From GCA-020345945 sp964596985 (GTDB taxonomy: Archaea; Thermoproteota; Bathyarchaeia; RBG-16-48-13; GCA-020345945): DNA of 64,000 nt. The position numbers and the translations under genes are program-made. How positions within the stretch are numbered: position 1 is the stretch's first letter; every line of letters begins with the position of its first letter. The DNA lies in assembly GCA_964596985.1 (NCBI GenBank), contig CAZQWG010000008.1:1-64000 (forward strand), written 5' to 3'. The notes below the pieces were generated by a model. That model saw only the letters and a list, made by a program, of their open reading frames with translations. It did not search any database and had not been told where the DNA came from. This document shows positions 50,412 through 59,673 of the stretch, piece by piece.

Positions 50412-52195
50412 GCAGCAAGCCAGTGGGCAGAATCGTCAGAATAGCAGGTCCGATAGTGGAATTCAAGGTGGAGGAACCCGGTGATGGATTGATGATGAAT
50501 GAGTTCCTCCATGTGGGGGAAAGGCGGCTGATAGGTGAGCTGATCGGCTTGATGGAAGAAGAGGCTGCGGTCCAAGTGTACGAGGACACTGTAGGCTTGA
50601 AACACGGCGAACCTGTTTTCAGGTCTGGGGAACTCTTCTCTGTCGAGTTGGGGCCAGGTCTCTTGGGGGCTGTCTTCGATGGACTCCAAAGGCCAATGGA
50701 ATTGCTCAAGAAGAAGAGCGGTGAATTCATCCATCCTGCAGCTATGTTACCAGCCCTTCCCAGAGATATGCGATGGAAGTTCGAACCCGAAGTCAACGAG
50801 ATGGACATCGTCGGCTCAGGAGACTCGTTGGGCTGGGTACAGGAGAAATGGCTAAGACACAAGATAATGGTCCCCCCCGGGGTGAAGGGGACAGTAATGG
50901 AAATCGCAGATAAAGGCGAATACCTGGTCGAAGACTGCGTATGTGTGTTAAAGACAGAATCGGGTTCCATTCACCTCAGTTTATCCCACCGTTGGCCTGT
51001 GAAGACTCCAAGACCATACCGGTACAGGACCTTCCCAGATGAACCCCTTATCACCGGTCAAAGGGTTCTTGACACATTCTTTCCCATGGTCAAAGGCGGG
51101 GTCGCCGCAATCACCGGGGGATTCGGCACCGGAAAGACCGTTCTTCTCCAACAGCTCGCAAAATTCACGGAAACAGATGTACTAGTCTACGTGGGATGCG
51201 GGGAGAGAGGAAACGAGATCGCGGACCTTCTAGGCGAACTGACCGACCTCAAGGACCCCCGTACTGGTAGTTCTCTGATGGATCGGAGTATCCTCGTCGT
51301 CAACACCTCCGATATGCCAGTCGCTGCGAGAGAGTCAAGTATCTACACGGGGATGACCTTAGCTGAATACTACAGAGACATGGGTCTCGACGTAGGAGTG
51401 ATGGTGGACTCCACTTCTAGATGGGCTGAGGCCATGAGGGAAATATCCGCGATGCGCGAAGAAATCCCTGGAGAGGAAGGATACCCACCGTATCTACCGT
51501 CCCACCTCTCCGGATTCTACGAGAGGGCTGGGAAAGTAGTTCCTCGAGGCCGAGAGAGCCGAACAGGGTCGGTATCGATAATAGGTGCAGTATCCCCGAT
51601 AGGAGGCGACTTCTCGGAGCCTGTAACCCAGAAGACGCTCCAGGTTGTAAGGGCCTTTTGGGCTCTGGACCCGACATTAGCGTACCAGAGACACTTCCCT
51701 GCCATAGATATGGAGGAGAGTTTCTCATTCTACCGTGAGAACGTCGAGTCGTTCTGGCATGAGAGATTCGGGACTACCTGGAGTGATCTTAGGGACGAGG
51801 TTCTTTCCCTCTTGGCTGAAAAGAGGAATCTAGAGAGGATAGCCCGGTTAGTTGGCATCGAATCTCTCTCGGGCAGTGAGAGAATAACCATAGAAGACAG
51901 CAGACTACTGGAAGAGTCTTTTCTGGTGCAGTGGGCTTACAGCGATGTAGATGCCTTCTGCTCACCAGAAAGACAGTTCATGATCCTGGACACGATACTC
52001 TTACTCCACCACGAATCAGAAATGGCCTTGGAAAAGGGTGTTCCCTTCTCCCCTCTCTTGGAGATGCCGGTACGTCAAGAAGTCATCAACCTGAAAGAAT
52101 CGACAGACGAGGAGATAACTCGAGCGCATAGTGAGTTGAGGATAAAGGTTACCGCCCAGATTACTAGACTGTTAAGAACCTACATAAAGGAGTGA
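50408..52195 (+). CDS. atpA: A-type ATP synthase catalytic subunit A
   Basis: Subunit A holds the catalytic site for ATP synthesis or hydrolysis. The 595-residue protein has the beta-barrel start (GRIVRIAGPIVEF), the A-type non-homologous region, the P-loop ITGGFGTGKT at 235-244, GERGNEIADLL and a Walker-B-like VGVMVDSTSRWAEAMREI. The C-terminal helical domain is normal. The P-loop differs from the usual archaeal GPFGSGKT, with Gly in place of Pro and Thr in place of Ser. The start is GTG. Confidence 0.96.
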   Translation: MSSKPVGRIVRIAGPIVEFKVEEPGDGLMMNEFLHVGERRLIGELIGLMEEEAAVQVYEDTVGLKHGEPVFRSGELFSVELGPGLLGAVFDGLQRPMELLKKKSGEFIHPAAMLPALPRDMRWKFEPEVNEMDIVGSGDSLGWVQEKWLRHKIMVPPGVKGTVMEIADKGEYLVEDCVCVLKTESGSIHLSLSHRWPVKTPRPYRYRTFPDEPLITGQRVLDTFFPMVKGGVAAITGGFGTGKTVLLQQLAKFTETDVLVYVGCGERGNEIADLLGELTDLKDPRTGSSLMDRSILVVNTSDMPVAARESSIYTGMTLAEYYRDMGLDVGVMVDSTSRWAEAMREISAMREEIPGEEGYPPYLPSHLSGFYERAGKVVPRGRESRTGSVSIIGAVSPIGGDFSEPVTQKTLQVVRAFWALDPTLAYQRHFPAIDMEESFSFYRENVESFWHERFGTTWSDLRDEVLSLLAEKRNLERIARLVGIESLSGSERITIEDSRLLEESFLVQWAYSDVDAFCSPERQFMILDTILLLHHESEMALEKGVPFSPLLEMPVRQEVINLKESTDEEITRAHSELRIKVTAQITRLLRTYIKE

Positions 52196-52200
52196 ACAAG

Positions 52201-53517
52201 ATGGCCCAAGTCGAGTACAAGTCTGTCTTCAGAGTCCGCGGTCCTCTAATCTTCGTTAGGAGGGTTTCAGGGGTAGGGCTAGGAGAGGTTGTTCGGATCA
52301 AGGTTGCAGATGAAGATGAGAGACTCGGGCAGGTAATCGAACTTAGAAGAGAATTCGCTATCGTCCAAGTATTCGAGGGAACCATAGGAATAAGCAAATC
52401 CTCAACAGTGGTTTTCTCCGGGAAACCCATGGAATTCCCGGTCACATCAGATACGATCGGTCGGATACTTGACGGGAAAGGTAACCCTATCGACGGGGGT
52501 CCACGAATAACTTCGGAGCTCAAGGTTGAGGTGGAGGGTGCCCCAATTAACCCGATCTCAAGAGAGCCTCCACGAGATTTCATCCAGACCGGCGTCTCAG
52601 CCATCGACGGTATGTTAACCATGGCTAGGGGACAGAAGCTTCCCATCTTCTCTGGCGGCGGTCTTCCTCACAACCAACTCGCCGCCCAGTTGACCCGCCA
52701 GGCTCAAGTACTCGGTGAAGAAGAGCCTTTCGTAGTAATATTCGCGGGCATGGGTTTAACTCATGAGGACTCCGACTTCTTCATCCGAGAGTTCAGGAGA
52801 GCAAACATCCTGGACCACGCAATCGTATTCCTCAATCAGGGCAGCGATCCTGCCGGGGAGAGGCTGCTCACCCCGAGGCTTGCATTAACCAGCGCCGAAT
52901 TCTTGGCGTTCGACCTCGGATACCATGTCCTAGTCATACTGGTGGACATGGCGAACTACTGCGAGGCTCTTAGAGAGATCTCGATGTCCCGAGAAGAAGT
53001 TCCTGGAAAGAGGGGATTCCCTGGTTACATGTACACAGATCTCGCTAGTATATATGAACGGGCTGGACGAATAAAGGGGAAAAAAGGGTCCATAACACAA
53101 ATCCCTATACTAACAATGCCTGACTTCGACATCACCCATCCGATCCCCGATCTAACAGGGTTCATCACTGAAGGTCAGATTGTATTAAACCCCAGCCTAG
53201 CTAGCCGGGGGATATACCCTCCTATCGATGTCCTCCCCTCCCTCTCGAGGTTCATGGCCCGTGCTACCGGGCAAGGTAGAACCCGGGCTGACCACATGAA
53301 CATAGCCAACAGGCTGTACAGCTCCTACGCCCGGGGACGAGAAATCCGTGAACTGATACTTGTGATCGGAGAAGAATCTCTCTCTTCAGATGAACGACAA
53401 TTTCTCAGATCAGCGGATCAGTTCGAATCCAAGTTCCTACCACAAGGACCGTATGAGGAGAGAGGGATAGAAGACACTCTGAACCTAGGGGAGGAAATCC
53501 TCTCCTCTATGAAGTGA
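52201..53517 (+). CDS. atpB: A-type ATP synthase regulatory subunit B
   Basis: Subunit B forms the non-catalytic nucleotide site of the A3B3 hexamer. The 438-residue protein has SGGGLPHNQLAAQL in place of a functional P-loop, as expected. Other visible motifs are PIFSGGG, FAGMGLTHEDSDFF, LVDMANYCEALREIS and the signature NPSLASRGIYPPIDVLPSLSR. ATG 52201 with AGGAGTGA upstream is preferred over the GTG three codons before. Confidence 0.97.
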   Translation: MAQVEYKSVFRVRGPLIFVRRVSGVGLGEVVRIKVADEDERLGQVIELRREFAIVQVFEGTIGISKSSTVVFSGKPMEFPVTSDTIGRILDGKGNPIDGGPRITSELKVEVEGAPINPISREPPRDFIQTGVSAIDGMLTMARGQKLPIFSGGGLPHNQLAAQLTRQAQVLGEEEPFVVIFAGMGLTHEDSDFFIREFRRANILDHAIVFLNQGSDPAGERLLTPRLALTSAEFLAFDLGYHVLVILVDMANYCEALREISMSREEVPGKRGFPGYMYTDLASIYERAGRIKGKKGSITQIPILTMPDFDITHPIPDLTGFITEGQIVLNPSLASRGIYPPIDVLPSLSRFMARATGQGRTRADHMNIANRLYSSYARGREIRELILVIGEESLSSDERQFLRSADQFESKFLPQGPYEERGIEDTLNLGEEILSSMK

Positions 53518-53530
53518 ACGGTGAAACCGA

Positions 53531-54184
53531 ATGGCCGCCTATGTAAGAGAGAAGCCGACAAGACGTACACTTCTAGAATTGAAGGAGAGGCGAGAGTTAG
53601 CAGAGAAGGCTCACAGGCTTCTAGAACAGAAACATATGCTCCTAAGAGAAGAACTAGCAAGCATCGAAGGCAGACTGTCTCCTCTAAAGGATAAATTCCG
53701 ATCCGACCTTGCCAAGGCTTATTCCTACCTCGATGAAGCCTGCGAGACGGATGGAACCGGCAACGTTGTTCTCGCCGCATACTCCAGAATCCCTGATTCC
53801 GAGGTAGAGCTGAGACGGAAGACCTCCCGGGGGCTGTTCGTCCCCGAGATCGTCTCCACCCCGGTAAAGAAAGGAGTGATGGACAGCGGATACAGTCTCT
53901 ACTCCACTTCCCCCGTCCTGGACCTGGCTGCTGGACTCTTCCAAGACGTGTTATCTACTCTTATCGTAATCACGGAATTAGAGAGTGCCCAAGCCATATA
54001 TGAGACTGAGACTCGGAAGACACGGGTCAAGGTTGAGGCGCTGGAAAGAATCCTATTACCTAAGATAAAAGAGGCTATTGGTAGAATTGAGAGTGGGTTA
54101 GAGGAAAGCGAGAGGCAGGAGCACTTCATGGTGAGAAGGGTCAGGGACATAAAAACGACTAGAGCGTTGGGACACGACGACTAG
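53531..54184 (+). CDS. atpD: A-type ATP synthase subunit D
   Basis: Subunit D is the coiled-coil central rotor shaft. The 217-residue protein has the N-terminal PTRRTLLELKERRELAEKAHRLLEQKHMLL and C-terminal TRKTRVKVEALERILLPKIKEAIGRIE helices of the antiparallel coiled coil. Its stop TAG overlaps the stop of the convergent atpK by three bases (CTAG), so the two ATPase transcripts meet tail-to-tail. Confidence 0.94.
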   Translation: MAAYVREKPTRRTLLELKERRELAEKAHRLLEQKHMLLREELASIEGRLSPLKDKFRSDLAKAYSYLDEACETDGTGNVVLAAYSRIPDSEVELRRKTSRGLFVPEIVSTPVKKGVMDSGYSLYSTSPVLDLAAGLFQDVLSTLIVITELESAQAIYETETRKTRVKVEALERILLPKIKEAIGRIESGLEESERQEHFMVRRVRDIKTTRALGHDD

Positions 54185-54885
54185 AGGATTCCTGTATACC
54201 TGAGAATGAGTATACTGACAAGCAGACCGTATATGGAGACGGATTCTAGTAGAACCACGAATATGATCTCCCTTCCAAACGCCTCTTCCCTCCTGGCGAC
54301 GGCGGAGATCGATGATGACCCCACCCTGCCTTGGAGATAACTTGTAATGCTAGTCAGACAGACGGCTAAGGATGCGTAGAGTGAGGCTATCCCGATCTGT
54401 GTGGGCTCAGCAGAAGGTACGCCGAGGAACCCTGCTCCCCTGAGTATTAGGACCGCTGTCAGCAAGCCGTAAATCGCGCCAGTTTCCGGTAGGACGGTCA
54501 ATACAAGGCATTTCCCGAATACTGCTTCTCTCTCAGAAATCGCGCCGATCGAGGCAGAGGCGGCAATCCCTTCTCCAATACCGGTGAAGAATCCTGACAC
54601 GCCTACGCAGATGCCTGCCGAGAGGGCGGCTAACCCGATATGGACGTTGGTTGCAGCCTCCATCCGAGCCAGTATCAGTATGGCTGTTAAGAGCCCATAT
54701 ATCGCCGATGTCTCTACGAGAACGGTGAGGATCAGTGTTAAGCCGAACTTCTCCGGCTTCTCTGCCACAAGTGTTCCACTGGCGGAGGCTGCCATTCTCT
54801 GACCAAGAGAGGCCCCTCCTCCGGCAAGGCCTATTGCCAGAGTAGCCCCTCCTATCGCTAAGATTAATGTTTCTGCGTCGGGCAT
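54181..54885 (-). CDS. atpK: A-type ATP synthase proteolipid K, triple hairpin
   Basis: The c-ring subunit, usually one or two hairpins. Here 234 residues encode three tandem helical hairpins. Each second helix has the ion-binding glutamate in a repeated motif: E58 (VLVETSAIYGLL), E134 (VLPETGAIYGLL) and E214 (VLLESVSIYGLL). Hairpins 1 and 2 are more alike than 3. Triplicated subunits are known in some methanogens. Six helices and three glutamates per protein change the ion stoichiometry of the ring only if the ring has fewer protein copies. It is downstream of atpI on the minus strand. Confidence 0.93.
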   Translation of the reverse strand: MPDAETLILAIGGATLAIGLAGGGASLGQRMAASASGTLVAEKPEKFGLTLILTVLVETSAIYGLLTAILILARMEAATNVHIGLAALSAGICVGVSGFFTGIGEGIAASASIGAISEREAVFGKCLVLTVLPETGAIYGLLTAVLILRGAGFLGVPSAEPTQIGIASLYASLAVCLTSITSYLQGRVGSSSISAVARREEAFGREIIFVVLLESVSIYGLLVSILILRYTGIL

Positions 54886-54899
54886 CTACTCAACTTCCC

Positions 54900-56756
54900 T
54901 CACAAAGTAAGCCTCGTATATTGTCTATCTACACTTATAGGTTGGTAATTAACCCCTCCCCCCTCGAAGAACCTACCGAAGAACTCCACGTAATGCAACC
55001 TCAATGAATGGATGAAGGTCGCGATGGATGATAAGGCTACTAGGAACAAGTGAGAACCTACGAGCATCGCAATCGCTAATCCGGATCCTACCACGGGTGT
55101 GTCAACTACGATCGAGGTTAATAGGAGAAATGTTCTACTCATCCATGCCGAAGCCATGTTTAAGGCCAGAATCCTCACGTAGGAGACCACGTTGCTTATT
55201 ATCCTGGTCACATCGAGTAGTGCGCTCAGTCCTTGACCGAGAACCAAGGCTATCAGTGCTATAGATACTATCCCATACCCGGTGATACCCTCCATTGTTT
55301 GCGGGGTGAACTCTCCGCTGAAGAAGAGTACTGCTACACCTGTCATGAGCGCGATCCAAGGAACTTGGTCGGTTAGTATATTCCACCTCTTTCCTTTCTT
55401 GAGGTTGTTGCAGATACCGAGTAGGAGTCCCAGGAGAATGTGGATTACTCCTATAGCCAGGGAGAAGACCATGAACACTATGGGTTCATCTACCGTGCTG
55501 ATCCAGATTACTGGTAGCTCTATCAGTCCTCCCATGAACTCTCCTGAGAGGAAACCGAACAAGGAGATGGAGAGCCCCGAATACATGACGATCAAAGCAA
55601 GCCTTCTCATAGTTTCGCTTCTACTCCCTGAACCCCGATAGATCAGCCACCCCCCGAGGAACGTAGTGATCCCGGTGGCGATGTCTGCCGACATCAATCC
55701 CATGAAGAGGACGAAGAAGAAGGCGAGGAATGGTGTTGGATCAATCTCATCGTATGAGGGGGTACCGTACATCTCTGTGAGAATCTCGAAGGGTTGTACA
55801 ATCCTGGGATTCTTGAGCTTTGTAGGTATCTTGGATGTGGGCTCATCCGGTGGAGATAGGAGGACTGTGGAGTATCCTTCTGCGGCTTCCTTGATCAGTT
55901 CCTGCACCTTCTCACCTGAGGATGCCGGAACCCATCCCTCCATTACTACAACGTTTTCTATCTCTCCGAGCATCCTTGAGGATTCTATCCTCGAGATCTT
56001 CGCTTTTAGAGCGTCATGTAGGATGAGGATGGTCTTTTCGTGTTCCCTAACCATCCTCGAGACCTCTGTGTCGAGGGCTCTAAGGCATCGGGACGGGGTT
56101 CCTGTCAGCTCGGGTGGGATATTTAATCTTTGAATCTGTTTTTCGCTGAGAATCTTCTCCAAGCTTTCCGAGAGCCTGTTCGGGGCTATTATCAGGAAGA
56201 AGACCTGGCCTTCCTTAGCTGGTGCAACATACAGCCTCGTCCACTTGAGCTTCGACTCTAACTCCTCTTCGAGTCCCTCTGCATCCTCTGATCTGAGTGA
56301 ACCTATTGAGACGTGAATCTGATCTGAGGGTTGAAGGTCTTGAACCTGGATATTGAGTTCCCTTATGTTCCATAGAAACTCCTGTACCTCCTCGTAAGCG
56401 TCTATTTTTACTCGAATCTGCATCTCGATCTGGGCAATCCTCTCTTCAGCTGCTAAGAGGTTATCGTCCTCTTGTTGGAGAGGTACCTCTACTCGTTCCT
56501 GGGTTCGAGGTTTGAATAGTTGATCGAGGATCCCCAGTTCTTCTCTGATCTCAAGCCGATCCATCAGTCTTTCTACTCGTGAGAGAAGATTCTGATAGAA
56601 GCGTTCCTCCTCTGGAGGGTTGTAGGGTCTTGGGATCTCATCCCATCTCGCGGACCGATCGGAGACAGATACCAGTGCCAAGCCTTTCTCTTTCTGAAGG
56701 ATTCTTAGGACATCGTCTTCATAACCTTTCAGAATCAATGCCCTGAGCTTTTTCAT
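54900..56756 (-). CDS. atpI: A-type ATP synthase subunit I (a)
   Basis: Subunit I (a) forms the membrane half-channel and the soluble stalk arm. The 618-residue protein has an N-terminal soluble domain with long coiled-coil runs, then about eight TM helices from roughly residue 350. The essential arginine lies in VSYVRILALNMASAW near 555. ATG 56756 with GGGAGGAT upstream is chosen; a longer frame up to 56840 contains a TATA box and looks non-coding. Confidence 0.93.
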   Translation of the reverse strand: MKKLRALILKGYEDDVLRILQKEKGLALVSVSDRSARWDEIPRPYNPPEEERFYQNLLSRVERLMDRLEIREELGILDQLFKPRTQERVEVPLQQEDDNLLAAEERIAQIEMQIRVKIDAYEEVQEFLWNIRELNIQVQDLQPSDQIHVSIGSLRSEDAEGLEEELESKLKWTRLYVAPAKEGQVFFLIIAPNRLSESLEKILSEKQIQRLNIPPELTGTPSRCLRALDTEVSRMVREHEKTILILHDALKAKISRIESSRMLGEIENVVVMEGWVPASSGEKVQELIKEAAEGYSTVLLSPPDEPTSKIPTKLKNPRIVQPFEILTEMYGTPSYDEIDPTPFLAFFFVLFMGLMSADIATGITTFLGGWLIYRGSGSRSETMRRLALIVMYSGLSISLFGFLSGEFMGGLIELPVIWISTVDEPIVFMVFSLAIGVIHILLGLLLGICNNLKKGKRWNILTDQVPWIALMTGVAVLFFSGEFTPQTMEGITGYGIVSIALIALVLGQGLSALLDVTRIISNVVSYVRILALNMASAWMSRTFLLLTSIVVDTPVVGSGLAIAMLVGSHLFLVALSSIATFIHSLRLHYVEFFGRFFEGGGVNYQPISVDRQYTRLTL

Positions 56757-56830
56757 ATCCTCCCGCAAATGGAGATTCCCTTTCCTTAGCTTCCTTGTTT
56801 TCAATTTGAGTCTATGCGGATTCCTTTTCC

Positions 56831-56838
56831 TATAAATC
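56831..56838 (-). promoter_or_regulatory. TATA box of the atpI-atpK operon
   Basis: TATAAATC on the plus strand reads GATTTATA on the minus strand. It is placed about 75 nt upstream of the atpI ATG, predicting a leader of roughly 50 nt. A separate promoter is needed because I and K are not in the main ATPase operon. Confidence 0.5.
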
Positions 56839-56840
56839 AA

Positions 56841-57160
56841 ACACTATTGAGGGCTTCATGATAAAACTAACGCATTCCTACGATTATCTCTCTCCCTGCA
56901 TAGACAGCAATGAAGCATTGAGCTAAACAAGGATGTGTTTCCGTGTCGTTGAGAGAAGAGTCCTTCATAGTCTGCAAGTGAACGCGCATATGAACTAGTA
57001 CAGTTCCAGGAAGATTGGATGTCAGGGTTCTCTATAGGTGAATGCTACGATCTAATCCTACTGAAGTAAACCTTTAGCTTCACGACATCAGTAGCGCACC
57101 GGTTCAGTTGTCTGGGTTTTCGACGATGCCCATTGCTTCTACGACCAAAAACGGGTTAAG
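56841..57160. other. Intergenic region, nothing recognised
   Basis: About 320 nt between the divergent atpI upstream region and the 3' end of the metallo-hydrolase gene. I see no SD-preceded ORF, repeat, tRNA or obvious hairpin. Confidence 0.5.
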
Positions 57161-57781
57161 TTAGGGTGTTCTCATGAACTCTATGAATTCTTCCAGTGTT
57201 CTCGATTCTAATGTATAATTATTCTTCTTCTCGTATCCTAGAGTCGAGTGTGGTCTGTCACCGTAGTCATGTCCAGGATACACCTCCAGCTTGTCGGGAA
57301 GTTTCACTATCTTCCCCAGTAGACTCTCGTACATCTGTCTTGGATCTCCTCCGGGGAGATCGGTTCTTCCGCATTCCCCAACAAACAACGTGTCTCCTGT
57401 CAGTAGTTTGCCGTCTACTAGGAGACATATGCTGTCCGGTGTATGCCCCGGTGTGTGGATGACCGTAATCACGACCTCTCCCAGCTGGATGTCGTATCCG
57501 TCTTTGAGTGCGACATCTCTGTAGTCGCTTGATCTCTCATGTTGCATTATCTTTGCCCCCGTCATTTTTGCCAGCTCTTTGTTGCCTCGAGTATGATCGC
57601 CGTGACTATGAGTGTTCACTATGTACTTGATGTCAACCGAATGATCCTTTGCGAGACCGACGATCCTATGTACCTCTCCAGCAGGATCCACAATAGCGGC
57701 GATATGGGCCTGTTCGCTCCCGATGAGATAAGAGAAGTTATCCATGGGTCCGACGGGAATCTGTTCGAAAATCGTTTTCAT
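57161..57781 (-). CDS. MBL-fold hydrolase, ETHE1/GloB-like
   Basis: The 206-residue protein has the metallo-beta-lactamase signature NTHSHGDHTRGN near 57-68, HTPGHTPDSICL, and the run TGDTLFVGECGRTDLPGGDPRQMYESL. The CGRTDLPGG pattern, with a single metal-ligand arrangement, is typical of persulfide dioxygenases (ETHE1) and related glyoxalase-II-like enzymes. Whether it oxidises persulfides or hydrolyses lactoylglutathione analogues is undecided. Confidence 0.88.
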   Translation of the reverse strand: MKTIFEQIPVGPMDNFSYLIGSEQAHIAAIVDPAGEVHRIVGLAKDHSVDIKYIVNTHSHGDHTRGNKELAKMTGAKIMQHERSSDYRDVALKDGYDIQLGEVVITVIHTPGHTPDSICLLVDGKLLTGDTLFVGECGRTDLPGGDPRQMYESLLGKIVKLPDKLEVYPGHDYGDRPHSTLGYEKKNNYTLESRTLEEFIEFMRTP

Positions 57782-57849
57782 ACCTCCCTTCTTATACTAT
57801 GATGCCTGTTCTCGAATGATCAGGCTTTCTGTGAGGATAGTTAGTCGCC

Positions 57850-58728
57850 ATGGAGAAAAAGGCTTCTACGCCTACTTTGAAACTCGGGGTTCATGTCTCA
57901 ATTTCCGGGTCGCTGGACAAATCTGTTAATCGAGCACTGGAGAGAGGGTGCACGACATTCCAGATATTTACCAGAAACCCTCGGGGATGGAAATCCAAGG
58001 ATCTCGACAACGAGGTCGTTGAAGCTTTCAAGAGCAAGCTTTTCCTCTCGGGAATCATGCCTGTCTACGCGCATATGCCTTACCTCCCAAACCTTGCGTC
58101 TCCTGACGAAGAGATCTATTCAAAATCCGTCGATGTTCTTATCTTTGAGATGAAGCGTTGTGAACGCCTCGGCATCCCTTATCTCGTAACTCATCTTGGA
58201 AGCCACAGAGGTTCCGGGGTCGATAAGGGTGTCCAGCGTGTGGCAGAGGCCTGTCTCTCGGCTCTCAAGGTTTCTCGGGGGGAGACCTCGATCTTGCTGG
58301 AGAACACTGCGGGGTCCAAGAATAGTGTTGGCGGAACATTCGAAGAAATATCTTCGGTACTAGACTTGGTTGGGTGGGGTGATCGTATCAGGCTATGTTT
58401 TGACACGTGCCACGCGTTTGTTGCTGGATACGAGCTGCGTACCAGGAACGGTTTAGAGGAAACCCTGAAGGTTATAGACAAGACGGTCGGATTGGGTAGG
58501 TTTGAACTTGTACATCTGAACGACTCTAAAGGCGAACTTGATAGTAGACTCGATAGGCATGAGCACATAGGGTTAGGGGGAATCGGCGAAGAAGGCTTCA
58601 AGACAATCCTAGCTAACCGGGTTTTCCGATCCATACCGATGATCCTTGAGACCCCGATAGATAGCAGGAGAGACGATTGCGCTAACATGGCAAAGGTGAG
58701 AGAACTCGCATTGGAATCATTGCCATAA
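57850..58728 (+). CDS. nfo: Endonuclease IV (AP endonuclease)
   Basis: Endonuclease IV cleaves at abasic sites in base excision repair. The 292-residue TIM-barrel protein has the family runs LGVHVSISGSLDKSV, TFQIFTRNPRGWK, VTHLGSHRGSG, LENTAGSKNSVGGTFEE, LCFDTCHAFVAGYEL, VHLNDSKGELDSRLDRHEHIGLGGIGEEGF and ILETPID, with the nine metal ligands of the tri-zinc site in these motifs. It complements the family 4 UDG at 32.5 kb. Confidence 0.96.
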   Translation: MEKKASTPTLKLGVHVSISGSLDKSVNRALERGCTTFQIFTRNPRGWKSKDLDNEVVEAFKSKLFLSGIMPVYAHMPYLPNLASPDEEIYSKSVDVLIFEMKRCERLGIPYLVTHLGSHRGSGVDKGVQRVAEACLSALKVSRGETSILLENTAGSKNSVGGTFEEISSVLDLVGWGDRIRLCFDTCHAFVAGYELRTRNGLEETLKVIDKTVGLGRFELVHLNDSKGELDSRLDRHEHIGLGGIGEEGFKTILANRVFRSIPMILETPIDSRRDDCANMAKVRELALESLP

Positions 58729-58807
58729 ACGCGAATAACACTCTTGGCTGTTTCGACGAAGGGGGAAACCAAGAAGTATTTCTAATTGCTACGATCTTTC
58801 TGTTTTC

Positions 58808-59665
58808 TTGATTCATTCTTCATTGGTGTCCAAGTTGGGAAAAGGAGACATTCCCGTACTGACGGTCGAAGGAAGAACGCTCCCTGGAGCCTGGGAACGT
58901 TCTTTGCTCGCTGTCTGGGAGAAAGGCATCTCAATTAAGACAGAGTACGATCGCCCAAGCGATCCCCCTAGCAAGGATTGTACTATGATACTCGTCGTTC
59001 GGGAACCCTTCTCCGAACCGAGAATCCACAGAGCAATCCCTTCTAGCTTAGAGGATCTAGAAGTATACCGGCAGGAGGTTGTGGAGGGAATCCACGACCA
59101 TTGGATTTGTCCAGAGGAAGGAAAATGGGCGTACACATATCACAAAAGGCTTTTTGCATACGAGATTGAAGGCGAGATAATCGATCAGGTCAATTACCTC
59201 CTGGAAAAGCTGTCTGAAACCCCTTACTCTCGTAGAGCTCAAGCCATCACCTGGAAACCTGGGTCAGACCCACTCATAGAGGATCCTCCCTGCTTGCAGA
59301 GAATATTCTGTAGAATGGTTGCCTCTGAAAACGACGCTTTAAGCTTGAATATGAACACGCACTGGCGTTCAAGGGACGCATTCAAGGCAGCGTTCATGAA
59401 CCTCTTCGCTCTCACCGATCTTCAGCGAATCTTAGCTGAGCAACTCTCGGAGATGACTGGAAAGCCTGTCCAGGTTGGGCGACATGTCGATATTTCCGAC
59501 AGTTATCACATCTATGGATCGTACTATGACGAATTCCAAGACTTCCTAGCAATCGCGAGGAAGAGGACTCTCGCCCAGAAGAGTTGGACCAGCGACTTTG
59601 CAGCTCCATATTTTGAGACCGCTCGACGTCGGATAGAGCTGGAGAAGACCGAGGGTAAAGTGTAG
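58808..59665 (+). CDS. thyA: Thymidylate synthase, ThyA-like archaeal type
   Basis: The protein would methylate dUMP with methylene-folate. The 285-residue protein is like archaeal ThyA-type enzymes: an N-terminal VLTVEGRTLPGAWERSLLAVWEKG, the catalytic Cys162 in PPCLQR, HWRSRDAF at 185-192, and N198. A late QVGRHVDISDSYHIYGSY corresponds to the folate/dUMP region. The TTG start is kept, without SD; other in-frame TTG/GTG codons follow. It is followed by a convergent hypothetical gene and lies near nrdJ, so deoxynucleotide synthesis genes cluster here. Confidence 0.85.
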   Translation: MIHSSLVSKLGKGDIPVLTVEGRTLPGAWERSLLAVWEKGISIKTEYDRPSDPPSKDCTMILVVREPFSEPRIHRAIPSSLEDLEVYRQEVVEGIHDHWICPEEGKWAYTYHKRLFAYEIEGEIIDQVNYLLEKLSETPYSRRAQAITWKPGSDPLIEDPPCLQRIFCRMVASENDALSLNMNTHWRSRDAFKAAFMNLFALTDLQRILAEQLSEMTGKPVQVGRHVDISDSYHIYGSYYDEFQDFLAIARKRTLAQKSWTSDFAAPYFETARRRIELEKTEGKV

Positions 59666-59673
59666 ACTCTTGC

